Assembly (NCBI RefSeq): GCF_016862915.1
Contig: NZ_BONW01000002.1
Span: 434,001 to 498,000, forward strand
Direction: 5' to 3'
DNA from: Plantactinospora endophytica
GTDB taxonomy: Bacteria; Actinomycetota; Actinomycetes; Mycobacteriales; Micromonosporaceae
DNA length: 64,000 nucleotides
The notes beneath the pieces were generated by a model, which searched no databases, had not been told where the DNA came from, and was given only the letters and a program-made list of their open reading frames with translations. The translations under genes were made by a program, and so were the position numbers. Shown piece after piece: positions 28,822 through 40,714 of the stretch; position 1 is the stretch's first letter, and the number at the start of each line of letters is the position of its first letter.

Positions 28822-29663
28822 GGTCGACCCGCCGTCGGAGTGCGGATCGGCTGCCCGGTCTGCCGGGCCCGGCTGACGACGATGTCCAGCCCTTCGGTGC
28901 GGATCCGCGTCTCCAGGTAGACGACCGCGTCGATGCAGGCGAGGGCGGGATAGGCGACGCTGTTCACCAGTGCCCAGATCGCCAGGGCGACCGGCACCCG
29001 CCACTCCGGCGCGAGCAGGCCGGCCGAGCCCAGGCCGGTGACGGCGCCCACCGCCAGCCCGATCCGCAGCACCCACCAGACCAGGTAGCCGAGTACGCGT
29101 ACCGCCGCCGCTCGGGCGCCGGTGCGCAGCGCGAGCGTGCCGGAGCGCCAGAGCGCCCGGAACGGCCCGAGCCGGTCCAGCACGATCGCCGGCGCCACCG
29201 AGCCGAGCAGCGCGAACCCGACCACCCAGAGCGGCATGACCAGGGACGCCACGAACATGACGGCGCCGGCCAGCAACGCGACCAGGACCGTGGCCGGCAG
29301 CCGGGCGTCGCGCGGGCGGAGCAACCGGCGGACCCGGGTACCCGGATCGAGCAGCACCGTACCGCCGGCCCGCGCGGTCAGGTTGCCGAGCAGCGCGATG
29401 ATCACCCCTTCGCAGGCGGCGCCGACGGCCAGCAGGAACCAGTACGCCGGCAGCTCGTCGATCCGGGGCAGGTAGGCGGGCGGGGTCACCTCGGCGACCA
29501 GACGCAGCGGGTGCAGCAGGAGCTGTTCGAGCACGGCCAGTACCAGCGCGACCGGCACCAGCACCCGGGCGTGGTCGCGGAGCAGCAGGACCGCCGAGTC
29601 GATCAGCTCACCGACGGTGAGTGGCCGCAGCGGCAGTACGGCGGTCGGGCCGGCGTCGGGCAA
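28818..29663 (-). CDS. Polytopic membrane protein heading the MoxR operon
   Basis: The 281-residue protein has six or more transmembrane segments and an N-terminal LRPLTVGELIDSAVLLLRDHARVLVPVAL. That start is typical of the glycerophosphoryl-diester-phosphodiesterase membrane-domain-like family found at this position in actinobacterial MoxR clusters. There is no phosphodiesterase catalytic domain. The start is a TTG at 29663 with a CAGGAG five bases upstream, better than any internal ATG. It heads the five-gene operon running left to DUF58. Confidence 0.78.
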   Translation of the reverse strand: MPDAGPTAVLPLRPLTVGELIDSAVLLLRDHARVLVPVALVLAVLEQLLLHPLRLVAEVTPPAYLPRIDELPAYWFLLAVGAACEGVIIALLGNLTARAGGTVLLDPGTRVRRLLRPRDARLPATVLVALLAGAVMFVASLVMPLWVVGFALLGSVAPAIVLDRLGPFRALWRSGTLALRTGARAAAVRVLGYLVWWVLRIGLAVGAVTGLGSAGLLAPEWRVPVALAIWALVNSVAYPALACIDAVVYLETRIRTEGLDIVVSRARQTGQPIRTPTAGRP

Positions 29664-29994
29664 ACGTACTCCTGGCGGGCTTCGGGGGAGGGCGGGAACG
29701 CGCCGCAGCAGTCATGGTGTCACGTCGGCTCATCCCGGGCCGAGCCGCTCGGCCGGTTCCCGTGTCACGGTCCGGTCGGCCGGGGCGGACGAGATCCGGA
29801 CGGGCGCCGACCGGCGGGCCGGAGCCGCCCCGGGCGGCCGTCCGCACGCCGCTGATCAGCGGCGGTCCATGCCTGGTGCGGGGTGGTTGGCCGGGGTAAG
29901 CTTCTGCGCTTCGTGGCCCCGGCACGGGTCCTCGGCGCGCCGCGCCGGAGGGCGCGGGACCACGGTGTGGAAAAGAGAGTGGAATATTAGTGTC
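29664..29994. other. Divergent intergenic region upstream of mtrA
   Basis: This 331-bp gap lies between the MoxR-operon head (minus) and mtrA (plus). It is G+C-rich apart from the last 25 bases before mtrA. Only 4-8 bases before the mtrA ATG there is an A/T-rich GGAATATTAG, and no good ribosome-binding site is visible, so the mtrA mRNA may be nearly leaderless. No coding frame and no repeat array are seen. Confidence 0.4.
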
Positions 29995-30684
29995 ATGAGA
30001 GCCCGGGTACTGGTCGTCGACGATGACCCCGCGCTGGCCGAGATGCTCGGCATCGTGCTGCGCAGCGAGGGGTTCCTGCCCTCGTTCGTCGCCGACGGAG
30101 AACGGGCACTGGCCGCGTTCCGGGAGAATCGGCCCGACATCGTCCTGCTCGACCTGATGCTGCCGGGGATGAGCGGCATCGACGTCGCCCGCGCCATCCG
30201 CTCCGAATCGGGCATTCCGATCGTCATGCTCACCGCCAAGAGCGACACCGTCGACGTGGTGCTCGGGCTCGAGTCGGGCGCCGACGACTACGTGGTCAAG
30301 CCGTTCAAGCCCAAGGAACTGGTCGCCCGGATGCGGGCCCGGCTGCGCCGGGGCGAGGACGCCGCGCCGGAGCTGCTGACCATCGGCCCGCCCGGCAACC
30401 AGATCAACATCGACGTGCCGGCGCACACGGTGAGCCGGGACGGCGAAGAGGTCAAACTGACGCCGTTGGAGTTCGACCTGCTGGTGGCGCTGGCCCGTAA
30501 GCCGCGCCAGGTCTTCACCCGCGAGGTGCTGCTGGAGCAGGTCTGGGGCTACCGGCACGCCGCCGACACCCGGCTGGTCAACGTGCACGTCCAGCGGCTC
30601 CGGGCCAAGATCGAGCCGGATCCGGAGCGACCCGAGGTGATCCTGACGGTGCGGGGAGTCGGCTACAAGGCGGGTACCGGATAG
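29995..30684 (+). CDS. mtrA: Two-component response regulator MtrA
   Basis: This 229-residue OmpR/PhoB-type response regulator has a receiver domain (1-120) with the acidic pocket VVDDDP, the phospho-acceptor Asp53 in LLDLMLPG and the switch residues TAKS and VVKPFKPKE. The C-terminal winged helix has LTPLEFDLLVALARKPRQVFTRE and TVRGVGYK. The strong match to MtrA and the following mtrB and lpqB identify it. MtrA controls cell-division, cell-wall and replication-linked genes in actinobacteria and development in Streptomyces. ATG 29995 begins MRARVLVVDDD as in orthologues. Confidence 0.96.
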   Translation: MRARVLVVDDDPALAEMLGIVLRSEGFLPSFVADGERALAAFRENRPDIVLLDLMLPGMSGIDVARAIRSESGIPIVMLTAKSDTVDVVLGLESGADDYVVKPFKPKELVARMRARLRRGEDAAPELLTIGPPGNQINIDVPAHTVSRDGEEVKLTPLEFDLLVALARKPRQVFTREVLLEQVWGYRHAADTRLVNVHVQRLRAKIEPDPERPEVILTVRGVGYKAGTG

Positions 30685-30697
30685 CCTGGGCTGCACT

Positions 30698-32599
30698 GTG
30701 GCGCCCACCCTGACCTCGTCTTCCGCCCTGCTCGCCCGTGCCGCGGCGACCGGGCGGCGGTTGCGGCGTCTCGGCACGGTGCGGCTGGCGAGGTCCGCGA
30801 CCGGCCTGCACCGCACCTGGCGGCGCTCGCTCCAGGTCCGGGTGGTCACCATCACCCTGGTGGCGTCCAGCCTGCTGGTCGGCGGGTTCGCCTATCTGGT
30901 CGCCGACAACATCACCGAGATCGTGCTGGACAACGCCACCAGCGACGTCAGGAGCCGGCTCGAGGACGGCCAGGAGTACGCCTCCGAGCAGCTCAGCAAC
31001 CACACGAACGTGCTGGAACAGGGCCTGCGGGCGACCCTGGAGAACACGGTCAACTATCTGGCCGGCGGGGATCCGGCCCAGCTCGGTGGCGTGGTGGTGG
31101 CGCTGCGGGCGGGCAACTATCCCGGCGTACCACCCGCGACCTCGCCCCAGGTCGACGTCAGCGGCATCCTCACCCCCGGCCTGGAGGACAGGGTCAAGCG
31201 CGGCGACATCGCGCACCAGTTCCGCACCGGCGACCTCTTCGACGAGGGGCCGACGAAATACCTGGTCTACGGTTCGCCGGTGCCGACCCAGTTCGGTCAG
31301 GTCGAGCTCTACTACTTCGTACCGCTGACCCGGTGGGACCAGATCGCGGACGGCTCCCGGGCCACCGTGCTTGCCACCGGGTTCGCCCTGGTCGTCCTGC
31401 TCGGGCTGCTCTCCGGGCTGGTCACCCGGCTGGTGGTCAATCCGGTACGGGTGGCCGCCCGCACCGCCCAGCGGCTCTCGGCGGGGCTGCTCGACCAGCG
31501 GATGGTGGTCAACGGCGAGGACGACCTGGCGATGCTCGCCTCGTCGTTCAACCAGATGGCGACGAACCTGCAACGCCAGATCGTCCGGCTGGAGGAGATG
31601 TCCCGGCTGCAACGGCGGTTCACCTCGGACGTCTCGCACGAGCTGCGTACCCCGCTGACCACGGTACGGATGGCGGCCGACCTGATCTACGCGGAGCGGG
31701 ACGGGTTCGACCCGGCCGTCACCCGTACCGCCGAGCTGCTGCACGCCGAACTCGACCGGTTCGAGGACCTGCTCACCGACCTGCTGGAGATCAGCCGGTT
31801 CGACGCCGGTTTCGCCATGCTGGACGCCGAGCCCACCGACGTGGTGCCGGTGGTGCGCCGGGTGGTCGACCGGCTGGAGTCGCTCGCCCGCCGCTGCGGT
31901 ACGCCGCTGGAGGTGACCGTGCCGGACGCTCCGGTGATCGCCGAGGTGGATCCGCGCCGGGTGGAGCGGATCCTGCGCAACCTGGTCGGCAACGCGGTGG
32001 AGCACGGCGCCGGGCAACCGGTGGTGGTGGTGCTGGCCGCGGACGAGACCGCGGTGGCGATCACGGTCCGCGACCACGGCGTCGGACTCAAACCCGGCGA
32101 GGAGAAGCTCGTCTTCAACCGGTTCTGGCGGGCCGACCCGTCCCGGGCGCGGCAGACCGGCGGCACCGGACTCGGCCTCTCGATCAGCCTGGAGGACGCC
32201 CGGCTGCACGGCGGCTGGCTGGAGGCGTGGGGTGCGCCCGGTGAGGGTGCCCAGTTCCGGCTGACCCTGCCGGCCCGGGCCGGCGACCGGCTGACCTCGT
32301 CGCCGTTGCGACTGGTGCCGGCCGACGCGTCGATCGCGGTCGCCGACCCGCTCGGCTGGAGCGTCGCGATCCCGGGCGGCGGTGGCCGGCCCGGCGAGCC
32401 GGCCGAGCCGGACCTGCCGGCGGCCACCTCCGACACCGTACGTGCCACCTCCGACTCCGTACGTGCCGCCGCCGGACCGACCGGGCCGGTGCCGTCGGTC
32501 GGCCCGGCCGCCCCGGGCGGGGTCGCCGGATCCGCGCCCGGTGCGCTGACCGGGCCGAGGGAGCCGATCGACCCCGAGCGCAGCGAGGTGGCGGGATGA
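30698..32599 (+). CDS. mtrB: Sensor histidine kinase MtrB
   Basis: The 633-residue kinase has a transmembrane helix at about 48-70 and an extracytoplasmic sensor of about 160 residues. A second helix at about 225-248 is followed by HAMP and a HisKA domain with the phospho-acceptor His (about 314) in VSHELRTPL. The ATPase domain has NLVGNAVEHG, DHGVGL and GGTGLGLSIS. A Pro/Ala-rich tail of about 100 residues includes a duplicated TSDTVRA/TSDSVRA. It phosphorylates MtrA. The stop overlaps lpqB (ATGA at 32596-32599). The GTG start has no clear ribosome-binding site, so coupling to mtrA is likely. Confidence 0.96.
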   Translation: MAPTLTSSSALLARAAATGRRLRRLGTVRLARSATGLHRTWRRSLQVRVVTITLVASSLLVGGFAYLVADNITEIVLDNATSDVRSRLEDGQEYASEQLSNHTNVLEQGLRATLENTVNYLAGGDPAQLGGVVVALRAGNYPGVPPATSPQVDVSGILTPGLEDRVKRGDIAHQFRTGDLFDEGPTKYLVYGSPVPTQFGQVELYYFVPLTRWDQIADGSRATVLATGFALVVLLGLLSGLVTRLVVNPVRVAARTAQRLSAGLLDQRMVVNGEDDLAMLASSFNQMATNLQRQIVRLEEMSRLQRRFTSDVSHELRTPLTTVRMAADLIYAERDGFDPAVTRTAELLHAELDRFEDLLTDLLEISRFDAGFAMLDAEPTDVVPVVRRVVDRLESLARRCGTPLEVTVPDAPVIAEVDPRRVERILRNLVGNAVEHGAGQPVVVVLAADETAVAITVRDHGVGLKPGEEKLVFNRFWRADPSRARQTGGTGLGLSISLEDARLHGGWLEAWGAPGEGAQFRLTLPARAGDRLTSSPLRLVPADASIAVADPLGWSVAIPGGGGRPGEPAEPDLPAATSDTVRATSDSVRAAAGPTGPVPSVGPAAPGGVAGSAPGALTGPREPIDPERSEVAG

Positions 32600-34413
32600 A
32601 CCGACGGCGTCTGGCGCTCGGCGCCGTGGCGGTGCTGCTCTCCGGGCTGGTCGGCTGCGGTATCCCGGACGAGACCGACGTGCGGATCGACGGTAGGGGG
32701 CCGGTGGCCAACACCGCTCCGGAGGCGCGTACCGGTGGCCAGCCGCCGGGCCGTACGGACAGCGGCAGCGACCAGGAGACGTTCGCGATGAACTACCTGA
32801 CCGCCGCCGCCGGTGAGCCGGGCGACGCCTACAAGCGGGTCAACGAGTTCATCCTGGAGGGGAGCCGGCTCAAGCCGAAGGCGGAGGACGACGGTGCGGT
32901 CAACGTCGTCCGGATCGACGCCGACAAGGGTGGGATAGTCGTCACCCAGCGCAATGACGGCACGAGTGTGGTGACGGTCTTCGTCCAGCAGGTCGGGGTG
33001 CTTCAGGGCAACGGGTCGATCGACGAGCCGGTCGAGGCGAAGACGTCGTACAGCTTCGTCATCGGTGGGGCACCGACCGACCCCGGGCTGGGCGGTGGGC
33101 TCTGGGTTCTCGAACCGCCGTCGGTCCTGCTGATGGCCGACACCGCCCTGGCCACCTACTACCAGGAAACCACCATCTACTTCTGGAACTTCGACAAGAC
33201 CACCCTGCTGCCGGACCTGCGCTATCTGCCGAGGTCGGTACCGGTGCAGGCGCACGCCACCGCAGTGCTCAACTGGCTGATCGACGGGCCGTCGCACTGG
33301 CTCACCCCGGTCGCCGCCCGGCTGCCCGAGGGCACCACGCCGGTGGGCAACGTGCCGGTGCCCGAGCGCGGTGGTCGGCTCGAAGTCAACCTCTCGGTCA
33401 AGGCCGGTGCCCTGGAGACCGACCTCGACCTGCAACAGCTCTTCACACAGATCGTCTGGTCGCTGCGCCTCAACCAGTTGCTGGACAACGAGCTGGAGTT
33501 GAAGATCCAGAACCAGCCCCGGATGGTCGAGGTCGCCGACGACTACCGGCAGAAGCACCCGCTGTACCAGATCGACGGCGCACCGGTCGGGTACGCCGTG
33601 TTCGACGGCCGCATCCACGAGTTGGCCGGCTCGGCCAGTCCGGTTTCGGTCCCGATCCCGGCGACGGAGAACCAGAACATCGTCACCGCGGGGATGAGTC
33701 GGGACGGTGACGCCGTCGCGGTGGCGCTGGTCCGCCGCGAGGGTGACTCCGTCCGGTTGCGGACCGGCTCCGGCGTCAAGGTCGCGCAGACCCTGGTGAA
33801 CAGCGGCGGCCGGTACACCACACTGGGGCGGCCGGTGTGGCTCAAGGAGACGGGGAACGGCGGCCCGGTCGGGCTCGTCGTCGCCGACGACCGGCTGATG
33901 ACGTTCACCGCCGGTGGCCCGAACCTCAACGCGGTGTCCTTCTCCGGTACGGCTCCCTCGGTGAGCGCGGTGGGCGCGGCGATGGACGGCAACCGGATCG
34001 CCTTCGTCAGCAAGGGCCAGCTCTACGTGGCCGGGGTACGGCTGGAGAGCGACGGCCTCAAGGTCGTCTCGACCCGCCGCCTGTCGACCTCGCTGCACGA
34101 GTTGAGCGCGGTCGACTGGTTCGGCGAGAACCTGCTCGTGGTGGCCGGCATGGACGGTACCGGCCACCGGGCGATCCATCGCGTCAACGTCGACAGCGCG
34201 CGGGAGTCTCCGCAGGGCGTCAACCTCGGCGCCGCCCCCATCGAGGCGCTGGCCGCGTACCCCGTGGAGGGCCAGCCCTTCCAGTTGATGCACGAGGCGA
34301 ACCAGGTGGCCTTCATGGGCGACCAGGCGATCAGCCCGAAGCAGGTCGCCCCGGGCGAGGTACCGCCACCGTCCAGTTCGACGTCGGCGAACGCGGCCTT
34401 CTACCTCTACTGA
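32596..34413 (+). CDS. lpqB: Lipoprotein LpqB (MtrAB accessory)
   Basis: The 605-residue lipoprotein has signal MNRRRLALGAVAVLLSGLVGC with lipobox Cys21, so it is anchored on the outer face of the membrane. A GerMN-like domain follows (about 60-310, with FAMNYLTAAAG and AVLNWLIDGPSHWL), then a beta-propeller-like C-terminal domain. In mycobacteria LpqB interacts with the MtrB sensor domain and affects MtrA signalling. Overlap of 4 bp with mtrB supports co-translation and a shared function. Confidence 0.95.
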   Translation: MNRRRLALGAVAVLLSGLVGCGIPDETDVRIDGRGPVANTAPEARTGGQPPGRTDSGSDQETFAMNYLTAAAGEPGDAYKRVNEFILEGSRLKPKAEDDGAVNVVRIDADKGGIVVTQRNDGTSVVTVFVQQVGVLQGNGSIDEPVEAKTSYSFVIGGAPTDPGLGGGLWVLEPPSVLLMADTALATYYQETTIYFWNFDKTTLLPDLRYLPRSVPVQAHATAVLNWLIDGPSHWLTPVAARLPEGTTPVGNVPVPERGGRLEVNLSVKAGALETDLDLQQLFTQIVWSLRLNQLLDNELELKIQNQPRMVEVADDYRQKHPLYQIDGAPVGYAVFDGRIHELAGSASPVSVPIPATENQNIVTAGMSRDGDAVAVALVRREGDSVRLRTGSGVKVAQTLVNSGGRYTTLGRPVWLKETGNGGPVGLVVADDRLMTFTAGGPNLNAVSFSGTAPSVSAVGAAMDGNRIAFVSKGQLYVAGVRLESDGLKVVSTRRLSTSLHELSAVDWFGENLLVVAGMDGTGHRAIHRVNVDSARESPQGVNLGAAPIEALAAYPVEGQPFQLMHEANQVAFMGDQAISPKQVAPGEVPPPSSSTSANAAFYLY

Positions 34414-34427
34414 CCAGGGGGAGCGCG

Positions 34428-35138
34428 GTGCTGGCGGGCGTATTGGCCGAACTGACCGACCTGGTACTGCCGGCCGAGTGCGCGGGCTGTCGCGGTGAGC
34501 GGCTACCACTGCGCCAGGGCACCTGCCCGGCCTGCGTCGCCGCCCTCGGTGCGTTGCGCCCGACCGCGGTACGCCCCACCCCGGCGCCGCCGGGACTGCC
34601 GGACTGCGTGGCGCTCGGCAGTTACCAGGGCGCGTTGCGGGAGTCGCTGCTGGCCTACAAGGAGCGCGGGCGGCACGGGCTGGCGCGCCCGCTGGGCCGG
34701 CTGCTCGCCGAGGTGGTGGCGGAGGCGGCCGGGAACCGCAGGCCGCTGCTCCTGGTGCCGGTACCGGCGACGGCGCGGGCGGTGCGGGCCCGGCACGGGG
34801 ACCATCTGCGCAGGCTGGCCCGGCATGCGACGGCCCGGTTGCGGGCGGCCGGTTGGCCGGTCGCGGTGGCGCAGCCGCTCCGGGCGCTGCCCCGGCCGGA
34901 CTCCGCGACGCTGGACAGCGCCGGCCGGGCGGCGGCGGCCAGCGAGGCGTTCCGGCTGCGGGCCGGCCGGTTGCGCGTGGTGCGCTGCAGTGCCGCCGGC
35001 CGCGCGGTGGTGCTGCTCGACGACATCGTGACCACCGGGGTCACGCTGGCTGCGGTGACCGGCCGGCTGGAGCAGGCCGGCATTCCGGTGTACGCGGCTG
35101 CGGTGCTCGCCGCCACCGTCCGGCGAGGCCGCTGCTAA
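34428..35138 (+). CDS. ComF-family phosphoribosyltransferase-like protein
   Basis: This 236-residue ComF-family protein has an N-terminal zinc ribbon (CAGCRGERLPLRQGTCPAC) and a type I phosphoribosyltransferase fold. Its PRPP loop is VVLLDDIVTTGVTLAA. Bacillus ComFC/ComF acts in DNA uptake; the role of actinobacterial homologues is open. The gene follows lpqB by 14 bases behind CAGGGGGAG, so it is probably co-transcribed with mtrAB-lpqB, as in other actinobacteria. GTG start at 34428. Confidence 0.9.
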   Translation: MLAGVLAELTDLVLPAECAGCRGERLPLRQGTCPACVAALGALRPTAVRPTPAPPGLPDCVALGSYQGALRESLLAYKERGRHGLARPLGRLLAEVVAEAAGNRRPLLLVPVPATARAVRARHGDHLRRLARHATARLRAAGWPVAVAQPLRALPRPDSATLDSAGRAAAASEAFRLRAGRLRVVRCSAAGRAVVLLDDIVTTGVTLAAVTGRLEQAGIPVYAAAVLAATVRRGRC

Positions 35139-35230
35139 CTCTGCGTGCCACCAATTTCACCCAATCGTGCGCCTCCTGCAAATCTTCTCGAACTGGTCTT
35201 GGTGACCGGGGTGACGGACGGGTCGATTGG

Positions 35231-35257
35231 GGTTAGCGTCTTATTCACCGGGGGTAT
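35231..35257 (+). promoter_or_regulatory. General-stress (SigB/SigF-type) promoter candidate for hpf
   Basis: GGTTAG (35231-35236), a 15-bp spacer and GGGTAT (35252-35257) fit the actinobacterial stress-sigma consensus (GTTT, about 15 bp, GGGTA). It lies 147 bp upstream of hpf, a gene commonly induced by stress and stationary phase. Match and context agree, but this is by eye. Confidence 0.5.
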
Positions 35258-35403
35258 GACGGGTGTTCCATCGCCCCGCGGACGCACCTGGAGGGAGGCA
35301 TCGCCGTTGTTCCCGATCCGGTCAAGCCGAATGGACACTCCAGGGGCGGGCTGACCGGGATTTTTGTTACCGCAGACTCTCCGATGGCGCAGGGAGGTCA
35401 CGC

Positions 35404-36057
35404 ATGGATCTCGTGGTCAAGGGTCGAAACGTCGAGGTGCCGGATCATTACCGGGTGCACGTAGCCGAGAAGCTCGCCAAGATCGAGCGCTACGACCACA
35501 AGCTAATTCGGATCGACGTGGAACTCTTTCACGAACGCAATCCGCGACAGTCCGATCACTGCCAGCGTATAGAGATTACCTGCTTCTCCCGGGGCCCCGT
35601 GGTCCGCGCGGAGGCGTGCGCGAAGGACTTCTACAGTGCCCTCGACGCGGCAATCTCGAAGCTCGACACCAGGTTGCGCCGGGCGGCCGACCGCCGTCGC
35701 GTACACCGTGGCCGGCACGCGCCGGTCTCCGTCGCCGCCGCCACGGCCCGGCTGCCGGTGGTGGACTCCGCCGACTCGGCGCTCGCCACCCTCACCGCGC
35801 CCGCACCCGCGCGCGCCAACGGCAACGGCCATGCGGCCCCCGAGCCCGAGTTCGACGAGTACGACGACGCGCAGCCCTGGCACATCGCCCGCGAGAAGCT
35901 GCACCCGGCCGATCCGATGACGGTCGACGACGCGCTGTTCCAGATGGAACTCGTCGGCCACGACTTCTATCTGTTCCTGGACAAGGAGTCCGGCCGCCCC
36001 AGCGTCGTCTACCGGCGCAAGGGCTACGACTACGGCATCATCGCCCTGGCCGGCTGA
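35404..36057 (+). CDS. hpf: Long-form ribosome hibernation promoting factor
   Basis: The 217-residue long HPF silences ribosomes by driving 100S dimer formation in stasis. The N-terminal S30AE domain (1-100) starts MDLVVKGRNVEVPDHYRVHV. A variable Ala/Pro/His-containing linker follows. The C-terminal dimerisation domain (about 165-217) has MTVDDALFQMELVGHDFYLF and RRKGYDYGIIALAG. The ATG at 35404 is chosen because it matches the family; the in-frame upstream extension is not conserved-looking. A stress-type promoter lies upstream and a strong hairpin downstream. Confidence 0.95.
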   Translation: MDLVVKGRNVEVPDHYRVHVAEKLAKIERYDHKLIRIDVELFHERNPRQSDHCQRIEITCFSRGPVVRAEACAKDFYSALDAAISKLDTRLRRAADRRRVHRGRHAPVSVAAATARLPVVDSADSALATLTAPAPARANGNGHAAPEPEFDEYDDAQPWHIAREKLHPADPMTVDDALFQMELVGHDFYLFLDKESGRPSVVYRRKGYDYGIIALAG

Positions 36058-36071
36058 TCCCCTGCGGTGTC

Positions 36072-36104
36072 CCACCGGCCCGGGGACCTGCCCCGGGCCG
36101 GTGG
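36072..36104. terminator. Perfect 14-bp hairpin after hpf
   Basis: Stem 36072-36085 pairs exactly with 36091-36104 around a 5-base loop, 14 bp after the hpf stop and 52 bp from the end of the convergent GNAT gene. A bidirectional terminator is likely. Confidence 0.8.
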
Positions 36105-36156
36105 TACGACCGTTCCCGCCGTCGCTGCCGACGGTCCGGAAGTCGGCGGAAGCCGG

Positions 36157-37446
36157 TCAGCTGGCGACCTGGGCGTGCCCCGGGGCGGCCGAGAGGCCGA
36201 GATCTCCGGGCAGCAGGGCGCCGGACCAGGCGTCGACCCGGGTACCCCGGTGGTTGAGGGCGTGCCGGGCGGTGCCCTCGAAGGTGAAGCCGGCCTTCTC
36301 GACGGCCCGACGTGAGGCGGTGTTGCCCACGTTGGCCCGCCATTCGATCCGGGCCAGGTCCAGGGCGGTGAACCCCCAGGCGGAGACGGCGACGACCGCC
36401 GCCGGACAGTACCCGCGACCGCGCGCCTGCGGCGCGACCAGGAATCCGAGGTCGCCGATCTGCGGATCTTTCGGCGAGATCCGAAGTTCCATGATCCCGG
36501 CGTACCGGTCGGACTCGTCGGCGATCACGAAGACCGCGCCGGTGCCCTGGCGCCAGACGGTCGGGCCGTGTTCGTGCACGAAGAACTCCGCGTCCGACCA
36601 CTGGTACGGGTCCGGCACGGTGGTCCAGCGGATGACCTCCGGATCGCGGCACGCCTGCACGATCGGCTCCAGGTCCGGCTCGTGCAGCGGGCGGAGCCGG
36701 AGTTCCGTACCGTCGCCGGACCGGGCGAAGAGCACCGGCTGGGGTGCGGCGAAGACGGCCGCCCGACGTGCCTGGAGCGAGCCGGGCCCGGCCGGTCCGT
36801 CCGCCGCCCGCCCGCCGTCGACCGCCCGTCCGTGGTCCGCCGCCCGCCCGTCGTCCATCGTCCGGTTGTCGTCGGACCGGTCCGGCTCGGCCAGGTCCTC
36901 GGGCAGCAGCGAGCCCACCCAGCCGTCCCGGGTGCCGCGCGGGTGCGGATCGGCGAGCCGGAGCCGCCCGTCGACCTGGAAACCGGCCCGCAGCGCGACC
37001 AGCCGGGACGCGTGGTTGCCGACCTCGGCCTGCCAGACCACCCGGCGCAGCTTCAACTGCCCGAACGCCCACCGGCAGACCGCCCGGGTGGCCCGGACGG
37101 CGACGCCCCGACCCCGGGCCCACGGAGCGGTCCAGTAGCCGACCTCGGCCGATCGGAGCACCGGGTCGACGCTGATCAGCCCGCACGAACCAAGGAGTTC
37201 GCCCGTGGCGGCGTCGCAGACCGCGAACGGCGCTCCGGAGCCGGCCGACCAGGCCTGCGGAGCCCGCTTGGTCACGAAGTCGATCGCGTCGTCGAGCCGG
37301 TACGGGCTGGGCACGGTGGTCCAGCGTTGGATGTCCGGATCCTGGCACGCCCGGCGTACGTCCTCGGCGTCCTCGGCCCGCCACGGCCGCAACAGCAGCC
37401 CCGCCTCGATGATCTCGACCCCGTCCGGCCTGCTGTTGGAGTTCAT
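36157..37446 (-). CDS. Tandem double GNAT acetyltransferase
   Basis: The 429-residue protein contains two RimJ-like GNAT domains. The first is about residues 12-185 (LRPWRAEDAEDVRRACQDPDIQRWT, ARGRGVAVRATRAVCRW). The second is about 245-415 (LRPLHEPDLEPIVQACRDPEVIRWT, QARGRGYCPAAVVAVSAWGF). The domains are clearly paralogous, both with RWTTVP followed by PY. A linker made of repeated DGRAAD/HGRAVD units joins them. RimJ-like enzymes acetylate N-termini of ribosomal proteins or small molecules; the target here is unknown. ATG at 37446; convergent with hpf. Confidence 0.88.
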   Translation of the reverse strand: MNSNSRPDGVEIIEAGLLLRPWRAEDAEDVRRACQDPDIQRWTTVPSPYRLDDAIDFVTKRAPQAWSAGSGAPFAVCDAATGELLGSCGLISVDPVLRSAEVGYWTAPWARGRGVAVRATRAVCRWAFGQLKLRRVVWQAEVGNHASRLVALRAGFQVDGRLRLADPHPRGTRDGWVGSLLPEDLAEPDRSDDNRTMDDGRAADHGRAVDGGRAADGPAGPGSLQARRAAVFAAPQPVLFARSGDGTELRLRPLHEPDLEPIVQACRDPEVIRWTTVPDPYQWSDAEFFVHEHGPTVWRQGTGAVFVIADESDRYAGIMELRISPKDPQIGDLGFLVAPQARGRGYCPAAVVAVSAWGFTALDLARIEWRANVGNTASRRAVEKAGFTFEGTARHALNHRGTRVDAWSGALLPGDLGLSAAPGHAQVAS

Positions 37447-37505
37447 CGGGTCATCGTGCCGGAGGGTTCGCGCTGGGCGTAACCGGATTTACCGGCCCCC
37501 AAGGC

Positions 37506-37526
37506 TACTATCGGACAGATTGTCCG
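37506..37526 (+). promoter_or_regulatory. -10 element and abutting inverted repeat upstream of secA
   Basis: TACTAT (37506-37511) fits a -10 box. CGGACA (37512-37517) and TGTCCG (37521-37526) form a 6-bp inverted repeat with a 3-bp centre at the expected start point. The secA GTG is about 100 bp downstream. The -35 region is not convincing. Confidence 0.4.
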
Positions 37527-37617
37527 GTTCGAAGAACGGGAGGGGCGGCGCGACTGACGACAGGGCCGGTGATGCGCCTACGATGGTTCGGCAGACTGTC
37601 TAGGGGAGCGTTGATCC

Positions 37618-40479
<2,862 letters not shown>

Positions 40480-40490
40480 CGGATCATCCC

Positions 40491-40526
40491 GGTGCCCCCG
40501 ATCGCCGAACGGCGACCGGGGGCACC
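40491..40526 (+). terminator. secA terminator
   Basis: A 10-bp stem (GGTGCCCCCG at 40491-40500 with its complement at 40517-40526) continues through an A-C mismatch into a 5-bp stem capped by GAAC. It starts 12 bp after the secA stop. Confidence 0.8.
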
Positions 40527-40533
40527 GCTGTCT

Positions 40534-40714
40534 CTTCCCCGGCGCCATCCGATCCGGGACGCCACCGCCCAGGTACGGCGGTCGGGGCAACGCGCGGGAC
40601 GTCATCGCCCAGGGTTGGTGGTCAGGGCAATGCGCGGGAGGCCATTGCTCAGGGCCGGTGGTCAGAGCAATGCGCGGGACGTCATCGCGAAGGCCGGCGG
40701 TCAGAGCAACGCGA
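40534..40714. repeat. 40-bp tandem repeat x3.3 plus a diverged copy of the neighbouring gene's 3' end
   Basis: Units at 40581-40620, 40621-40660 and 40661-40699, each like GTCAGAGCAATGCGCGGGAC followed by about 20 bases, continue into a partial unit at 40700-40714. That partial unit contains the stop of the Rv3235-like gene. The preceding segment 40534-40580 matches most positions of 40732-40778 inside that gene. The array therefore looks built from the gene's own 3' end by duplication and decay. Confidence 0.85.

Noticed and set aside
40581-40714. CRISPR-like or integron repeat array
   Set aside because: Units abut directly and derive from the adjacent gene's 3' end; no spacer, integrase or cas gene is present.
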